From Kribbella monticola (GTDB taxonomy: Bacteria; Actinomycetota; Actinomycetes; Propionibacteriales; Kribbellaceae), in contig NZ_QFXK01000031.1 of the NCBI RefSeq assembly GCF_003261635.1, forward strand, positions 310,001 to 374,000: a stretch of 64,000 nt of DNA, given 5' to 3'. The translations under genes and the position numbers were made by a program. The stretch's first letter is position 1. Each line of letters begins with the position of its first letter. Below are positions 16,610 through 24,893 of the stretch, piece by piece. Under the pieces are notes generated by a model. That model saw only the letters and a list, made by a program, of their open reading frames with translations. It searched no databases and was not told the DNA's origin.

Positions 16610-16641
16610 GAGGGGCGGCATCCGGATGGATGCCGCCCCTC
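16610..16641. terminator. Bidirectional hairpin terminator
   Basis: Perfect 14-bp arms 16610-16623 and 16628-16641 with a GGAT loop, between the Nudix gene and the convergent small gene downstream of whiB7. Confidence 0.85.
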
Positions 16642-16689
16642 GTTCAGTGTGTCCGGCGCCTGGTCAGAAGTGCCGGGGGTGGTGGTAGA

Positions 16690-16875
16690 TCAGACCAACC
16701 GGGCGAGGGTGAGGCGTGCCCTTGCACTGGCCCTCTCCGCGCGACGGGTGGCCCGCTCGGCCTGCTTCTGAGCCCGGGCGATCTGGGTCGCCAGGTGGAA
16801 GCGCCGGTTCTGCTCCGCGTCGTTCAGTTTGGAACGACAATGAGCACGAGCGAGATCTTCTTGAAGTAAATGCAT
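16690..16875 (-). CDS. Small basic helical protein downstream of whiB7
   Basis: 61-residue protein, very rich in Arg, Ala and Gln, predicted as one long helix (QIARAQKQAERATRRAERAS). It has a single Cys (AHCRSK). ATG at 16875 has AGGAGAG at 7-nt spacing; an upstream ATG at 16908 lacks a ribosome-binding site. It lies 67 bp after the whiB7 stop on the same strand and may share its mRNA. I do not recognise the family; RNA or ribosome binding would suit the composition but is a guess. Confidence 0.65.
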   Translation of the reverse strand: MHLLQEDLARAHCRSKLNDAEQNRRFHLATQIARAQKQAERATRRAERASARARLTLARLV

Positions 16876-16942
16876 TTCAACTCTCCTGGGTGAAGTCTGG
16901 GTCTTCATGGTTTGTCGTCTCGATTCGGGTGGATGAGGTCGT

Positions 16943-17230
16943 TCAGGCGGCGGTAACGGTGTCGCACTTACGTGGACGCCCACGGGGCCGCTTGCGCGGA
17001 ACCACAACACCTTGGACGAACAGTTCGCCGCCCCACACTCCCCACGGCTCGGAACGCTCGAGCGCTCCGGCCAGGCACTCGGCCTTGAGCGGGCAGGTGG
17101 TGCACAACGACTTTGCGTGCTCGACGTCCGCCGGCGATTCGGCGAAGAAGAGCTCTGGCGCGTAGGACCGACAGGGCAGGTCCTGCGACGTTGCAACCTC
17201 GGTGAAGGCATCGAGGAAGCTAACGCTCAT
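16943..17230 (-). CDS. whiB7: WhiB7 transcriptional regulator
   Basis: 95-residue iron-sulfur transcription factor that binds the primary sigma factor and turns on intrinsic antibiotic resistance genes. Four cluster cysteines are C20, C43, C46 and C52; the EPWGVWGGE turn is at 61-69; the WhiB7-specific AT-hook RGRPR is at 83-87. The start at 17230 follows AGGAGGTGACC; an ATG at 17239 is also possible. The gene is preceded by about 430 nt of leader with an upstream ORF and a terminator, so expression is probably controlled by attenuation as well as by self-activation. Confidence 0.95.
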   Translation of the reverse strand: MSVSFLDAFTEVATSQDLPCRSYAPELFFAESPADVEHAKSLCTTCPLKAECLAGALERSEPWGVWGGELFVQGVVVPRKRPRGRPRKCDTVTAA

Positions 17231-17309
17231 TCCGGTCACCTCCTAGTGACTGTCTTGCTGTTCTCTTGCTGTCTTCGACGACCACCGGGTGGTGGCCGAC
17301 AAAACTGTG

Positions 17310-17356
17310 TCGGACAAACAAAAGGGCCGCGGGACCCTGGTGAGGGTTCCGCGGCC
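17310..17356 (-). terminator. Intrinsic attenuator terminator in whiB7 leader
   Basis: Perfectly placed stem on the minus strand: arms 17343-17356 and 17325-17338 (14 bp, one mismatch) with a 4-nt loop, followed by a U-rich run CTTTTGTTTG at 17314-17323. It lies between the upstream ORF stop (17381) and whiB7 (17230), so it would stop transcription before whiB7 unless prevented. Confidence 0.88.
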
Positions 17357-17380
17357 TTGGAGGTGCCGGCTGACTTCGAG

Positions 17381-17575
17381 TCAGACCGGTGGACTCCATG
17401 CTCGAGAACCCTCGCCGCCGTACTTCGCATCGCCCACAGCTGCGCCCTGGAACTGGGCGAAACCGGTGGCCATGAGCACAACGGACGCGTGCAGGCGCGT
17501 CGGGACGGCACCCTGGATCTGGGCGCACGACGGCACGCTGACGCCGTTCGGCTTCATCGGGTTGATGGTGATCAT
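17381..17575 (-). CDS. whiB7 leader upstream ORF
   Basis: 64-codon ORF in the whiB7 leader. It has the best ribosome-binding site of the region (AGGAGGT, 9 nt before ATG 17575; an in-frame TTG lies 6 nt further upstream). The product begins MITINPMKPNGVSVPSC and looks like no known domain. Its stop codon is inside a small stem (TGACT-AGTCA, 17371-17383) next to the terminator. In mycobacteria and streptomycetes ribosome stalling on such ORFs lets RNA polymerase pass the terminator and make whiB7; the same is expected here. Confidence 0.8.
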   Translation of the reverse strand: MITINPMKPNGVSVPSCAQIQGAVPTRLHASVVLMATGFAQFQGAAVGDAKYGGEGSRAWSPPV

Positions 17576-17667
17576 TTCCAAGGCACCTCCTCTCGTTGTG
17601 GCGAAGCGGGCGGTTAGCTCGATCGCTATGGTTTGAAGTTTTCGGCCACACCTCGACCGCAGAAAGA

Positions 17668-17697
17668 ACAGTACGCCGACCTCGTCAGGGCCCGCAA
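17668..17697 (-). promoter_or_regulatory. Probable whiB7 leader promoter
   Basis: Minus strand: TTGCGG (17692-17697) and TACTGT (17668-17673) with an 18-bp spacer. An AT-rich stretch GTTAAATAG lies immediately upstream, the place where the WhiB7 AT-hook contacts DNA in known self-activated promoters. Assignment by sequence resemblance only. Confidence 0.45.
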
Positions 17698-17709
17698 ACT
17701 ATTTAACGC

Positions 17710-18162
17710 CAGTTTGCGAAGTTGGCCGGAAGTTGCCGCCGCGAGGTCCGGATCTTGCTTCCGGAGCACCGTTCGGCACGCTCCGGCGCGTCTCCGGCAC
17801 CCTCCGGGATCGTTGCCTCTGTCATCTAATTGCCAGCTCTGCCCTGAGCAGAACCTGCCACCCCACCACCATGCGCCCCCACCGGACACCCCGCAACGCA
17901 ATTACCCCTGCGCGCAGGGCGGACCGCCAGGCCATCAGTAGTCGCGGGTGGAGCAAGCCCGGCAGCGGAGGCGAGGCGACGCATAGAGACAGTGGCCGCG
18001 TACTGATGGCGTGGCGGTCCGGATCCGGCGCACGGCAGCGAGCCACGAGACCTCGCCGGAGAGGCCCGAGGCAGTGGGCCCGAGAAAGGAGCCCGAGCTG
18101 CGGGTGCGGGCAGTGGGTGGGAGAAAAGGGGCCCGAGGCGGTGGGTGTGGGAGAGGAGTCGG
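17710..18162. repeat. Intergenic region with inverted and tandem repeats
   Basis: About 450 bp between the whiB7 promoter and the uvrD2 stop codon without a credible gene. A 28-bp inverted repeat (17917-17947 against 17997-18026, four to five mismatches, centred on CATCAGTA/TACTGATG) frames a 49-nt loop. Further right, GCAGTGGG-x-GAGAAA units start at 18071 and 18110 (period 39). The inverted repeat could end uvrD2 transcripts. Confidence 0.55.
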
Positions 18163-20289
18163 TCAGCGGGTGCAGATGTTGACTACTGGTTCGCCGTACT
18201 TCGAGACCTTGGTGCGGCCGATGCCGGGGATGCGGAGGAGTTCGCGTTCGTCGGTGGGGCGGGTTTCCGCGATCGCGATCAGGGTCGCGTCGGTGAAGAT
18301 GACGAAGGCGGGCATGCCCTCCTCGGCGGCGCGCTCGGCCCGCCACTCGAGCAGGGCGTCGTACAGCTTCTGGTCCATCGAACCCGGGCAGTCCTCGCAC
18401 CGGCCGAGTTTGCGGGCGGCCGCCTCGAGCAGACCGCGGCCGCAGACCCGGCACTTCGGGATCGGCTTGTCCGAGCGCACCGACCGCGGCGTACCGGCTC
18501 GCGCCGACGACGGCTCCCGCTCGGCGGCGCGGGAACTGCGCACCCCGATCGGGTCGAGGAACCTGGTCGGTCCGCGCTGACCGCGCCCGCCCGGTGAGCG
18601 CGAGGTCGACCAGCTGACCGACAACTGGTCCTTGGCCCGCGTCACGCCGACATAGAACAGCCGCCGTTCTTCCTCGACCTGGGCCGGGGTCTGGGCGTAG
18701 CTGATCGGCAGCGTGCCCTCGTGCGCGCCGACGATGAAGACGCAGCTCCACTCCAAGCCCTTCGCGGCGTGCAGGGTGGCCAGCGTGACGCCCTCGGCCA
18801 ACGGCGCGTGCTGGATCGACGCGCGCCGGTCGAGCTCGGCCATCAGGTCGGCGAACCCGGCCTCGGGATGCGCCTTGGCGAAATCGGACGTCATCGTGAC
18901 GAGCGCGGCCAACGACTCCCAGCGATCGCGGACCGCACCCTTGCCCTCGGGCGGGTCGGCCTTCCAGCCGGCGCCACCGAGGATGCCGGTGACGGTCTCG
19001 ACCAGGTCGTCGCCGGCGGCCGTGCCGGCCTTCGCCTGACCGCGCAGCAGCATCGCCGCCTGCCGGATCTCGGCGCGCTCGAAGAACCGCTCGGCACCTT
19101 TCAGTACGGCGGGGATCTTCCGCTCGGCCAGCGCCTGCTCGAAGTTCTCGGACTGGGCGTTGGTCCGGAACAAGATGGCGATGTCGCGCAACGCCGTACC
19201 GGAGTCCTGCAGGCGGCTGATCGCGCGGGCGACGGCGTCCGCCTCGGCGACCTCGTCCGGATATTCGCGGTACATCGGCGTCGGGCCGGCCTCGCGCTGT
19301 GAGCGCAGGGTGACCCGGCCGGGCAGGCCGGACGGGCCGGCCGCGTCGAGCACCTTGTTCGCCACGTCGACGATCTGTGGGGTGGAGCGGTAGTCGCGGA
19401 CCAGCTTGATCACCGCGGCCGACGGGTGGCGCTGGGCGAAGCGGACCAGGTTCTCCGGGTCGGCGCCGGCCCAGGAATAGATGGTCTGCGCGGGGTCGCC
19501 GACGACGCAGACGTCCTCGCGGCCGCCCAGCCACAGATCGAGCAGGCTCTGTTGCAGCGGGGAGACGTCCTGGTATTCGTCGACGACGAAGGTCCGGTAC
19601 TGCCGGCGGATCTCGGCGGCGACCCGCTCGTCCTCGGCCAGCAGCGCGACCGCGCAGAGCAGCACGTCCTCCAGGTCGATCCGGCCGCGCTCGATCTTGA
19701 CGTCCTCGTACGCCGCGAAGACGCGCGCGATCGTCGCCGGGTCGAACGCGGCCAGCGCCCGGCCGGACTGCGGCGCGATCTTCGCGTAGTCGTCGGGGCG
19801 GACGTTGCTCACCTTCGCCCACTCCACCTCGCCGGCCAGATCACGCAGTGCGGAGGTGTCGACGCGGACCCGGCAGCGGCCGGCCGCCTCGGTCAGCAGC
19901 GGGAACTTCCGGTCGATGATCGGTGGCAGCTCGCCACCGAACACCTTCGGCCAGAACCACCTCGCCTGCCGGAGCGCGGCGGAGTGGAAGGTGCGGGCCT
20001 GGACACCGTTCGCGCCCAGCTGGGCGAGGCGGCCGCGCATCTCACCGGCCGCGCGCTGGGTGAACGTCACGGCCAGCACGCGGGCGGGGTCGTAGGTGCC
20101 CGTGCGTACGCCGTACGCGATCCGGTGGGTGATCGCGCGGGTCTTCCCGGTGCCGGCTCCGGCCATCACGACGACCGGGCCGTGCAAGGCGGTCGCGACG
20201 GCACGCTGCTCGGGGTCGAGGGCCTCGAGCAGTTCGTCGGCGGACCGGCCGGCGACGGCCTGCGTGATGTTGCTCACGGACTGAGACAT
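18163..20289 (-). CDS. uvrD2: ATP-dependent DNA helicase UvrD2
   Basis: Superfamily 1A 3'-5' DNA helicase of 708 residues. Motifs: Walker A AGAGTGKTRA (about 43-52), DEYQDVSPLQQ (motif II), GDPAQTIYSWAGA (motif III), FYVGVTRAKDQL (motif VI). After the motor comes the UvrD2 tetracysteine zinc module (CRVC...CEDC) and a C-terminal HRDC domain (about 635-705). The same order is found in mycobacterial UvrD2, where the cysteine module supports Ku-independent unwinding. Divergent from mycoredoxin across 112 bp. Confidence 0.93.
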   Translation of the reverse strand: MSQSVSNITQAVAGRSADELLEALDPEQRAVATALHGPVVVMAGAGTGKTRAITHRIAYGVRTGTYDPARVLAVTFTQRAAGEMRGRLAQLGANGVQARTFHSAALRQARWFWPKVFGGELPPIIDRKFPLLTEAAGRCRVRVDTSALRDLAGEVEWAKVSNVRPDDYAKIAPQSGRALAAFDPATIARVFAAYEDVKIERGRIDLEDVLLCAVALLAEDERVAAEIRRQYRTFVVDEYQDVSPLQQSLLDLWLGGREDVCVVGDPAQTIYSWAGADPENLVRFAQRHPSAAVIKLVRDYRSTPQIVDVANKVLDAAGPSGLPGRVTLRSQREAGPTPMYREYPDEVAEADAVARAISRLQDSGTALRDIAILFRTNAQSENFEQALAERKIPAVLKGAERFFERAEIRQAAMLLRGQAKAGTAAGDDLVETVTGILGGAGWKADPPEGKGAVRDRWESLAALVTMTSDFAKAHPEAGFADLMAELDRRASIQHAPLAEGVTLATLHAAKGLEWSCVFIVGAHEGTLPISYAQTPAQVEEERRLFYVGVTRAKDQLSVSWSTSRSPGGRGQRGPTRFLDPIGVRSSRAAEREPSSARAGTPRSVRSDKPIPKCRVCGRGLLEAAARKLGRCEDCPGSMDQKLYDALLEWRAERAAEEGMPAFVIFTDATLIAIAETRPTDERELLRIPGIGRTKVSKYGEPVVNICTR

Positions 20290-20401
20290 GCGGGAACAGC
20301 ACTCCCACTACAGCGGTTCGGATACAAGGTAGAGCCACCCTAGACGGGCCGTCGGACAGAATCCGCAGCCCGGCGTTCACGAGAGACGGAGCAAGCCGAC
20401 G

Positions 20402-20641
20402 ATGGCGGCATTCACGATGTACTCGACGCCCTGGTGCGGTTACTGCCACCGGTTGAAGGGCCAGCTGAAGCGGGCCGGCATCGAGTTCACCGAGGTCGAC
20501 ATCGAGCAGGTTCCGGACGCCGCGAAGATCGTCGAGAAGGTCAACAACGGCAACCAGACCGTCCCCACCGTCGTCTTCCCCGACGGCACGGCGATGACCA
20601 ACCCGAGCATCGCCCAAATCGCGGACAAGCTCGTCGCCTGA
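20402..20641 (+). CDS. mrx1: Mycoredoxin (glutaredoxin-like)
   Basis: 79-residue glutaredoxin-fold protein with active site CGYC at residues 12-15 and the cis-Pro loop in QTVPTVVF. In mycothiol-producing actinobacteria mycoredoxin-1 reduces protein-mycothiol mixed disulfides with a monothiol mechanism. Its place next to uvrD2 and close to whiB7 and nudC is the same as in M. tuberculosis, which supports the name. ATG follows an A-rich spacer with GGAGC. Confidence 0.9.
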   Translation: MAAFTMYSTPWCGYCHRLKGQLKRAGIEFTEVDIEQVPDAAKIVEKVNNGNQTVPTVVFPDGTAMTNPSIAQIADKLVA

Positions 20642-20680
20642 CACTTACCGAGGGCTGGGCGCCGGGTGTAGTACGGGCAG

Positions 20681-22237
20681 ATGATTCTCATGCCCGGCCC
20701 GCGTGGTCGCCGAACTGGTCTGCAGGTGGCTGTCACGGCTGTTGCCGTGCTTGCGTTGGCCGTACCCCCGGTGCCGGCCGTCGCGCAACCGGGTGTCGCT
20801 GAGAAGGCGCTGGTCTTCGGTGCGTGCCCGACCGAGCTCGCCACGCCGTACCCTGCGCTCACTTGCGCCACGTTGACGGTCCCGCTGGACTACGCGAAGC
20901 CGCACGGCGCCAAGATCTCGGTGCTGGTGTCCAAGCACGCGGCCAACAAACCGTCACAGCGGATCGGCTCGCTGGTGGTGAACCCTGGCGGCCCCGGTAT
21001 CAGCGGCGCGGCGTACGCCGGTTCGCTGACCAGACCGGACCCGACCGGCTTCACCCGCCTCGACACCGCCGTACTGGACGCCTACGACATCATCGGCTTC
21101 GATCCACGCGGCGTCTTCCTGACCTCGCCGGTCAGCTGCGCGGCCCCCGACCACTTCAGCGCGCCACAGCCGGACCCGGACGCCAAAGCAAGCCGCAGCC
21201 AGCTGTGGAACCTGTGGAGCAGCTACGCCGACGGCTGCTACGCCAACAACAAGGCACTCCTTCCGCACCTCGGCACCGTCGACGTCGCCCGAGACATGGA
21301 CGCAGTCCGCGCCGGACTCGGTGAGAACAAGCTGAACTACCTAGGTCTCTCCTATGGCACCTACCTCGGCGCCGTCTACGGACAACTGTTCCCCCACCGA
21401 GTCGGCCGGATGATCCTCGACGGCAACGTCGACCCCACACCGAAAGACCTGTGGTACCAGCTCACGCTGGCCCAATCGACCGCCTTGCAGAAGCGGTTCG
21501 ACCACGACTACCTGACCTGGGTAGCGAAGTACGACGACGTCTTCCACCTCGGCACCACCGTCGCAGCCGTCCGCGCCGCCTGGAACAAAACCCTCACCGA
21601 CTTCCGAACCACCCCACACGGAGTCGTCGGCGGCAGCGAACTGCTCGGCACCGCGTACGGCGTGATGTTCGCCGAAGCCGCCTGGATCCCGTTCACCGAA
21701 GCACTCAGCGCCTACGCCATCCACGGTGACGACAGCCTCGTGACCGACTTCGCCGCCCCCTTCCTGGATGCTGACGCAGAGCAAGCCACCGCGAGCTTCA
21801 CGTCGGTGATCTGCGCCGACTCGGCCTGGCCGCGCGAACGATCGACGTACGAAAAGGACGCCGGCAAACTGGCCCGGGCGTCGCAGTTCGCCTGGTACAA
21901 CATGTGGACCAGCGCCAGCGCCTGCCAGAACTGGGCCTTCGACAACAACCACCCACTCAAGATCACCGGCAAAAACCTGCCCGGCATCCTGCTCTTCAAC
22001 TCCATCGGCGACCCCGGTACGCCGTACGCCGGCGCCCTGAAGATGCACAAGACGCTGCCCACCTCGATCCTCGTCACCGAGAAGGACTCCGGCAAGCACG
22101 GCGTCTTCGCCAACCCCCACCCCACCGTCAACCCAGCAGCAAACGCCATCGGCACGCACTACCTCCTCACCGGCAACCTCCCCACCACCGACACCACCGT
22201 CCCCGGCCACCCGCTGCCGATCCCAACACCCGCCTGA
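20681..22237 (+). CDS. Secreted alpha/beta-hydrolase, tripeptidyl aminopeptidase-like
   Basis: 518-residue exported serine hydrolase. Signal peptide about 1-36 (basic start, hydrophobic core, ending in VPAVAQP). Oxyanion-hole region NPGGPG at 101-106, nucleophile Ser224 in GLSYGTYLG, and a C-terminal cap/peptidase part with the last His in SGKHGVF. Streptomyces tripeptidyl aminopeptidases and SlpD/E have this layout and cut short peptides from N-termini. Some relatives hydrolyse other substrates, so specificity is tentative. Starts 39 bp after mycoredoxin; may be co-transcribed. Confidence 0.85.
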   Translation: MILMPGPRGRRTGLQVAVTAVAVLALAVPPVPAVAQPGVAEKALVFGACPTELATPYPALTCATLTVPLDYAKPHGAKISVLVSKHAANKPSQRIGSLVVNPGGPGISGAAYAGSLTRPDPTGFTRLDTAVLDAYDIIGFDPRGVFLTSPVSCAAPDHFSAPQPDPDAKASRSQLWNLWSSYADGCYANNKALLPHLGTVDVARDMDAVRAGLGENKLNYLGLSYGTYLGAVYGQLFPHRVGRMILDGNVDPTPKDLWYQLTLAQSTALQKRFDHDYLTWVAKYDDVFHLGTTVAAVRAAWNKTLTDFRTTPHGVVGGSELLGTAYGVMFAEAAWIPFTEALSAYAIHGDDSLVTDFAAPFLDADAEQATASFTSVICADSAWPRERSTYEKDAGKLARASQFAWYNMWTSASACQNWAFDNNHPLKITGKNLPGILLFNSIGDPGTPYAGALKMHKTLPTSILVTEKDSGKHGVFANPHPTVNPAANAIGTHYLLTGNLPTTDTTVPGHPLPIPTPA

Positions 22238-22289
22238 CCGCGCGGCCCGCTAGTGGTGATGAGGGGTGCCGCGGTGGGATCTTTGGTGC

Positions 22290-23219
22290 GTGGATCTTGA
22301 ACTGGGGGCCGTGGAGTGTTTTGTCGCGGTGACGGCGCAGCGGCATTTCGGGCGGGCTGCGGCGGCGTTGGGAATCTCGGTCTCCGCGGTGACCAAGCGG
22401 ATCCAGCGGCTCGAGGCCGACCTCGGCGTACCGCTGATCGAGCGGGACTCGGGTGGGTTCCTTGGGCTGACGGCCGCTGGGCAGCGGTTCGTGCAGGTTG
22501 CGCCTGGGCTGCTGCGCGCAGTACAGACGGCTCGGTTTGCTGCAGTGGGCGAGCCGGACACGACGCTGAGACTGGCGGTGCCGGCCGGTGTCGGAGTTGT
22601 GGCACCGCTGCTGCCCGCCGCGCTGGCGACATTGGAGCTGGCCCTGCGGCACACGCATCCCGGCGTCGCGGTCGAGTCAGTGCCGACCCCGTTCCCCAGG
22701 CTGAAGCCTGACCTGCTCAGTTCCGCGGTGGATCTCGTGCTGACTTTCGGAGCCTCGGCCGAGCCGCTGGTGCAGTCGACGCGGCTGTCGCAGATCTACC
22801 GCGTCGGCCTGGTCAGCGCCGGCCATCCGCTGGGCCGCCGGCGTACGGTCCCCGTCGAGGAGTTCGCCCAACTGCCGATGCTGCTCAATCCGGAGCTGCC
22901 CGACGACTACATGCTCCCGTTCGTCCTGGCCGACGTCCGCCCGCTCACCGAAGCCACCCTCGTCCCGATCGACGCCTCGAACACGGCCCACGTCGCCCAG
23001 CGGATCCTGCTCGGCCGTGAAGTGACGGTCGTGCCGGTCGCGCTGACCGCGAACCTGCCGCCCGAGCTCAAACGCATCGGACTCACCGGCGTCCCGCCGA
23101 CCTATTACTACACCCACCATCGCCGCGACGACGTCCGCCCGGAACTGCGGACGGCGATCGAGCTGATGGCCGATTTCACCGACTCCATCTCGCGCGCGGC
23201 GCTGGCCCTCGACCGCTGA
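22290..23219 (+). CDS. LysR-family transcriptional regulator
   Basis: 309 residues: N-terminal winged helix (LELGAVECFVAVTAQRHFGRAAAALGISVSAVTKRIQRLE) and a type 2 periplasmic-binding-like effector domain from about residue 95. GTG at 22290 gives the classical LysR beginning; GTG at 22266 would add eight residues and has a slightly better GGGG signal. No divergent partner gene: the neighbour upstream is the secreted peptidase read in the same direction, so the target is not obvious. Confidence 0.87.
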   Translation: MDLELGAVECFVAVTAQRHFGRAAAALGISVSAVTKRIQRLEADLGVPLIERDSGGFLGLTAAGQRFVQVAPGLLRAVQTARFAAVGEPDTTLRLAVPAGVGVVAPLLPAALATLELALRHTHPGVAVESVPTPFPRLKPDLLSSAVDLVLTFGASAEPLVQSTRLSQIYRVGLVSAGHPLGRRRTVPVEEFAQLPMLLNPELPDDYMLPFVLADVRPLTEATLVPIDASNTAHVAQRILLGREVTVVPVALTANLPPELKRIGLTGVPPTYYYTHHRRDDVRPELRTAIELMADFTDSISRAALALDR

Positions 23220-23249
23220 CTCGGCGAATCCACGACCCGGCTCCGCGCC

Positions 23250-23270
23250 CTGTTTCCCGCCCGGAAACAG
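23250..23270. promoter_or_regulatory. Perfect inverted repeat CTGTTTCC-GGAAACAG
   Basis: 8-bp perfect arms with a 5-nt spacer between the LysR gene and the membrane protein gene. It could be an operator for the next gene or the stem of a weak terminator; no U-tract follows. Confidence 0.45.
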
Positions 23271-23344
23271 ATCAACTCCGCGGTCCGCCGATGGCTACCT
23301 TCGGTCTATCGGCCGCCCGCTGAGGGCGGGGAAGGGGTGGAGTC

Positions 23345-23944
23345 ATGCGCGCATGGATTCTGGTCGTCATCGGGGCAGTTCTCCCGCTCGTGGGAGGTGC
23401 TTCGCTCGGCAGCATCACGACCACCGAGGGCTCGCACACGTGGTCCTATCCGGTCCAGCCGGCGGCCTTCCTGTGGATGTCGGTGGTTCTGGCGATCGCG
23501 CACCTGCTGGTCCTCGCCGGCTACCTCGAGGTGGCCCGGCGTACGACCGGCCTGGGCTCCACCCTCGCCATGGTCGGTGCGGCAGGGACCGTCGCCGTCG
23601 CTCTCTGCGAGTTGTGGTCCGGTCTCGTGGCCCGTACGGATCTCGAGGCGCCCGTGCTCACCGCACTCAATGTCGGCTACGCGATCAGCGGGCTGGTCAT
23701 CGTCGTGGGCACGCTCGGAGGCGGGCTGGTGCTACGAGGTACCGGCTCCCGCTTCGCCCTCCCGCTCCTGGTCAACGGTTCGTTCCTTGTCGTCGCCCTG
23801 CTGGTCAGGTTCTTCGCGAGCGACGGGCTGGGGATCGCGGCCCTCACCGTGTGGAGCCTGTCGTACTGCTGGCTGGCGCTGAGCCTGAGGACGGAGTCGA
23901 AAGCGACGCAGACGGCGGTGTCGGGCTTACCAGCTGCCGGTTAG
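23345..23944 (+). CDS. Integral membrane protein, unknown function
   Basis: 199 residues with about six hydrophobic helices (around 3-20, 42-62, 70-90, 105-128, 135-155, 160-180) and short loops. No catalytic or binding motif that I recognise. A GGGGTGGAG ribosome-binding site precedes ATG 23345. The 3' end overlaps the convergent nudC gene by 18 bp. Confidence 0.7.
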   Translation: MRAWILVVIGAVLPLVGGASLGSITTTEGSHTWSYPVQPAAFLWMSVVLAIAHLLVLAGYLEVARRTTGLGSTLAMVGAAGTVAVALCELWSGLVARTDLEAPVLTALNVGYAISGLVIVVGTLGGGLVLRGTGSRFALPLLVNGSFLVVALLVRFFASDGLGIAALTVWSLSYCWLALSLRTESKATQTAVSGLPAAG

Positions 23945-24850
23945 TTCTTTGCCGTACCAGCCCTCGATGAGGCGGCGGGAGATGGAGATGTTGCCGGGGA
24001 GGGCCATCGTGCCGGCCTCGACCAGTTCGGCGAGGTCGGCGCGGCTGAACCACTTGGCTTCGGCGATCTCGTCCTGATCCACGTTGATGTCGTAGCCGGT
24101 GGCGGTCGCGTAGAAGCCGAGCATCAGGCTGGACGGGAGCGGCCAGGGTTGGCTGCCGGCGTACTGGATGTCATCACCGATGACGACGCCGGTCTCCTCG
24201 AAGACCTCCCGGCGTACGGCGGCCTCCAGCGACTCTCCGGGCTCCACGAAGCCGGCGAGGGTCGAGTAGCGTCCCTCCGGCCACGCCTCGTTGCGGCCGA
24301 GCAGTGCGCGGTCCTGGTCGTCGGTGACGAGCACGATGATCGCCGGGTCGCTGCGCGGGAAGTGGCTCAGCCCGCACACGGGGCAGCGCCGTACGTGTCC
24401 CGCGTCCACTACCTCGGTGTGGTTGCCGCAGTTGGCGCAGTGCGTGTGTACGGCGTGCCAGTTGGACAGTCCGACCACGTTGACCGCGATCCCGGCCTCC
24501 CGGTCGTCCAGCACGCCACCGATCTCCCGCAGCCCGGCGTACGACTCGTCTGCCTCGCCGTCGACCAGTACTGCGAAGACAGCGCGCCCGTCAGCCGTCT
24601 GCCCGGCCCCGGCGACGCGGTCGATGCCCAGGAAGATCCGCACCCCCTCAGGCGCAGCAGCGGGCGGCACCAGGCGCAGCGACGTACGGTCGGGCTCCAC
24701 TGCGAGCTTGTCGCCCATCACCAGCGTCACCTGCGTATCACCGGCCGCCCAGGCCTTCTCCAGCCACTCCACGTCGCGCCGCCGGTCGGCAGCACGGTCT
24801 AGTACGGAGCGGGACAGCGACAGGGAGCCGGGAGCGATCGAGTAAGCCAC
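23927..24850 (-). CDS. nudC: NAD(+) diphosphatase NudC
   Basis: 307-residue Nudix enzyme that splits NAD(H) into NMN(H) and AMP and can remove NAD caps from RNA. Seen: zinc ribbon CANC...CPVC in the middle, complete Nudix box after GFVEPGES (EVFEETG), and the NudC signature SQPWPLPSS just behind it. GTG at 24850 is used with TGAGG upstream; an ATG at 24895 would overlap the divergent phosphorylase start. Part of the conserved uvrD2-mrx1-nudC neighbourhood, though here separated by accessory genes. Confidence 0.92.
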   Translation of the reverse strand: MAYSIAPGSLSLSRSVLDRAADRRRDVEWLEKAWAAGDTQVTLVMGDKLAVEPDRTSLRLVPPAAAPEGVRIFLGIDRVAGAGQTADGRAVFAVLVDGEADESYAGLREIGGVLDDREAGIAVNVVGLSNWHAVHTHCANCGNHTEVVDAGHVRRCPVCGLSHFPRSDPAIIVLVTDDQDRALLGRNEAWPEGRYSTLAGFVEPGESLEAAVRREVFEETGVVIGDDIQYAGSQPWPLPSSLMLGFYATATGYDINVDQDEIAEAKWFSRADLAELVEAGTMALPGNISISRRLIEGWYGKELTGSW

Positions 24851-24893
24851 GTCCTCAACGTATCTCGACCGGCACCCATGGGAGGATCCCGGC

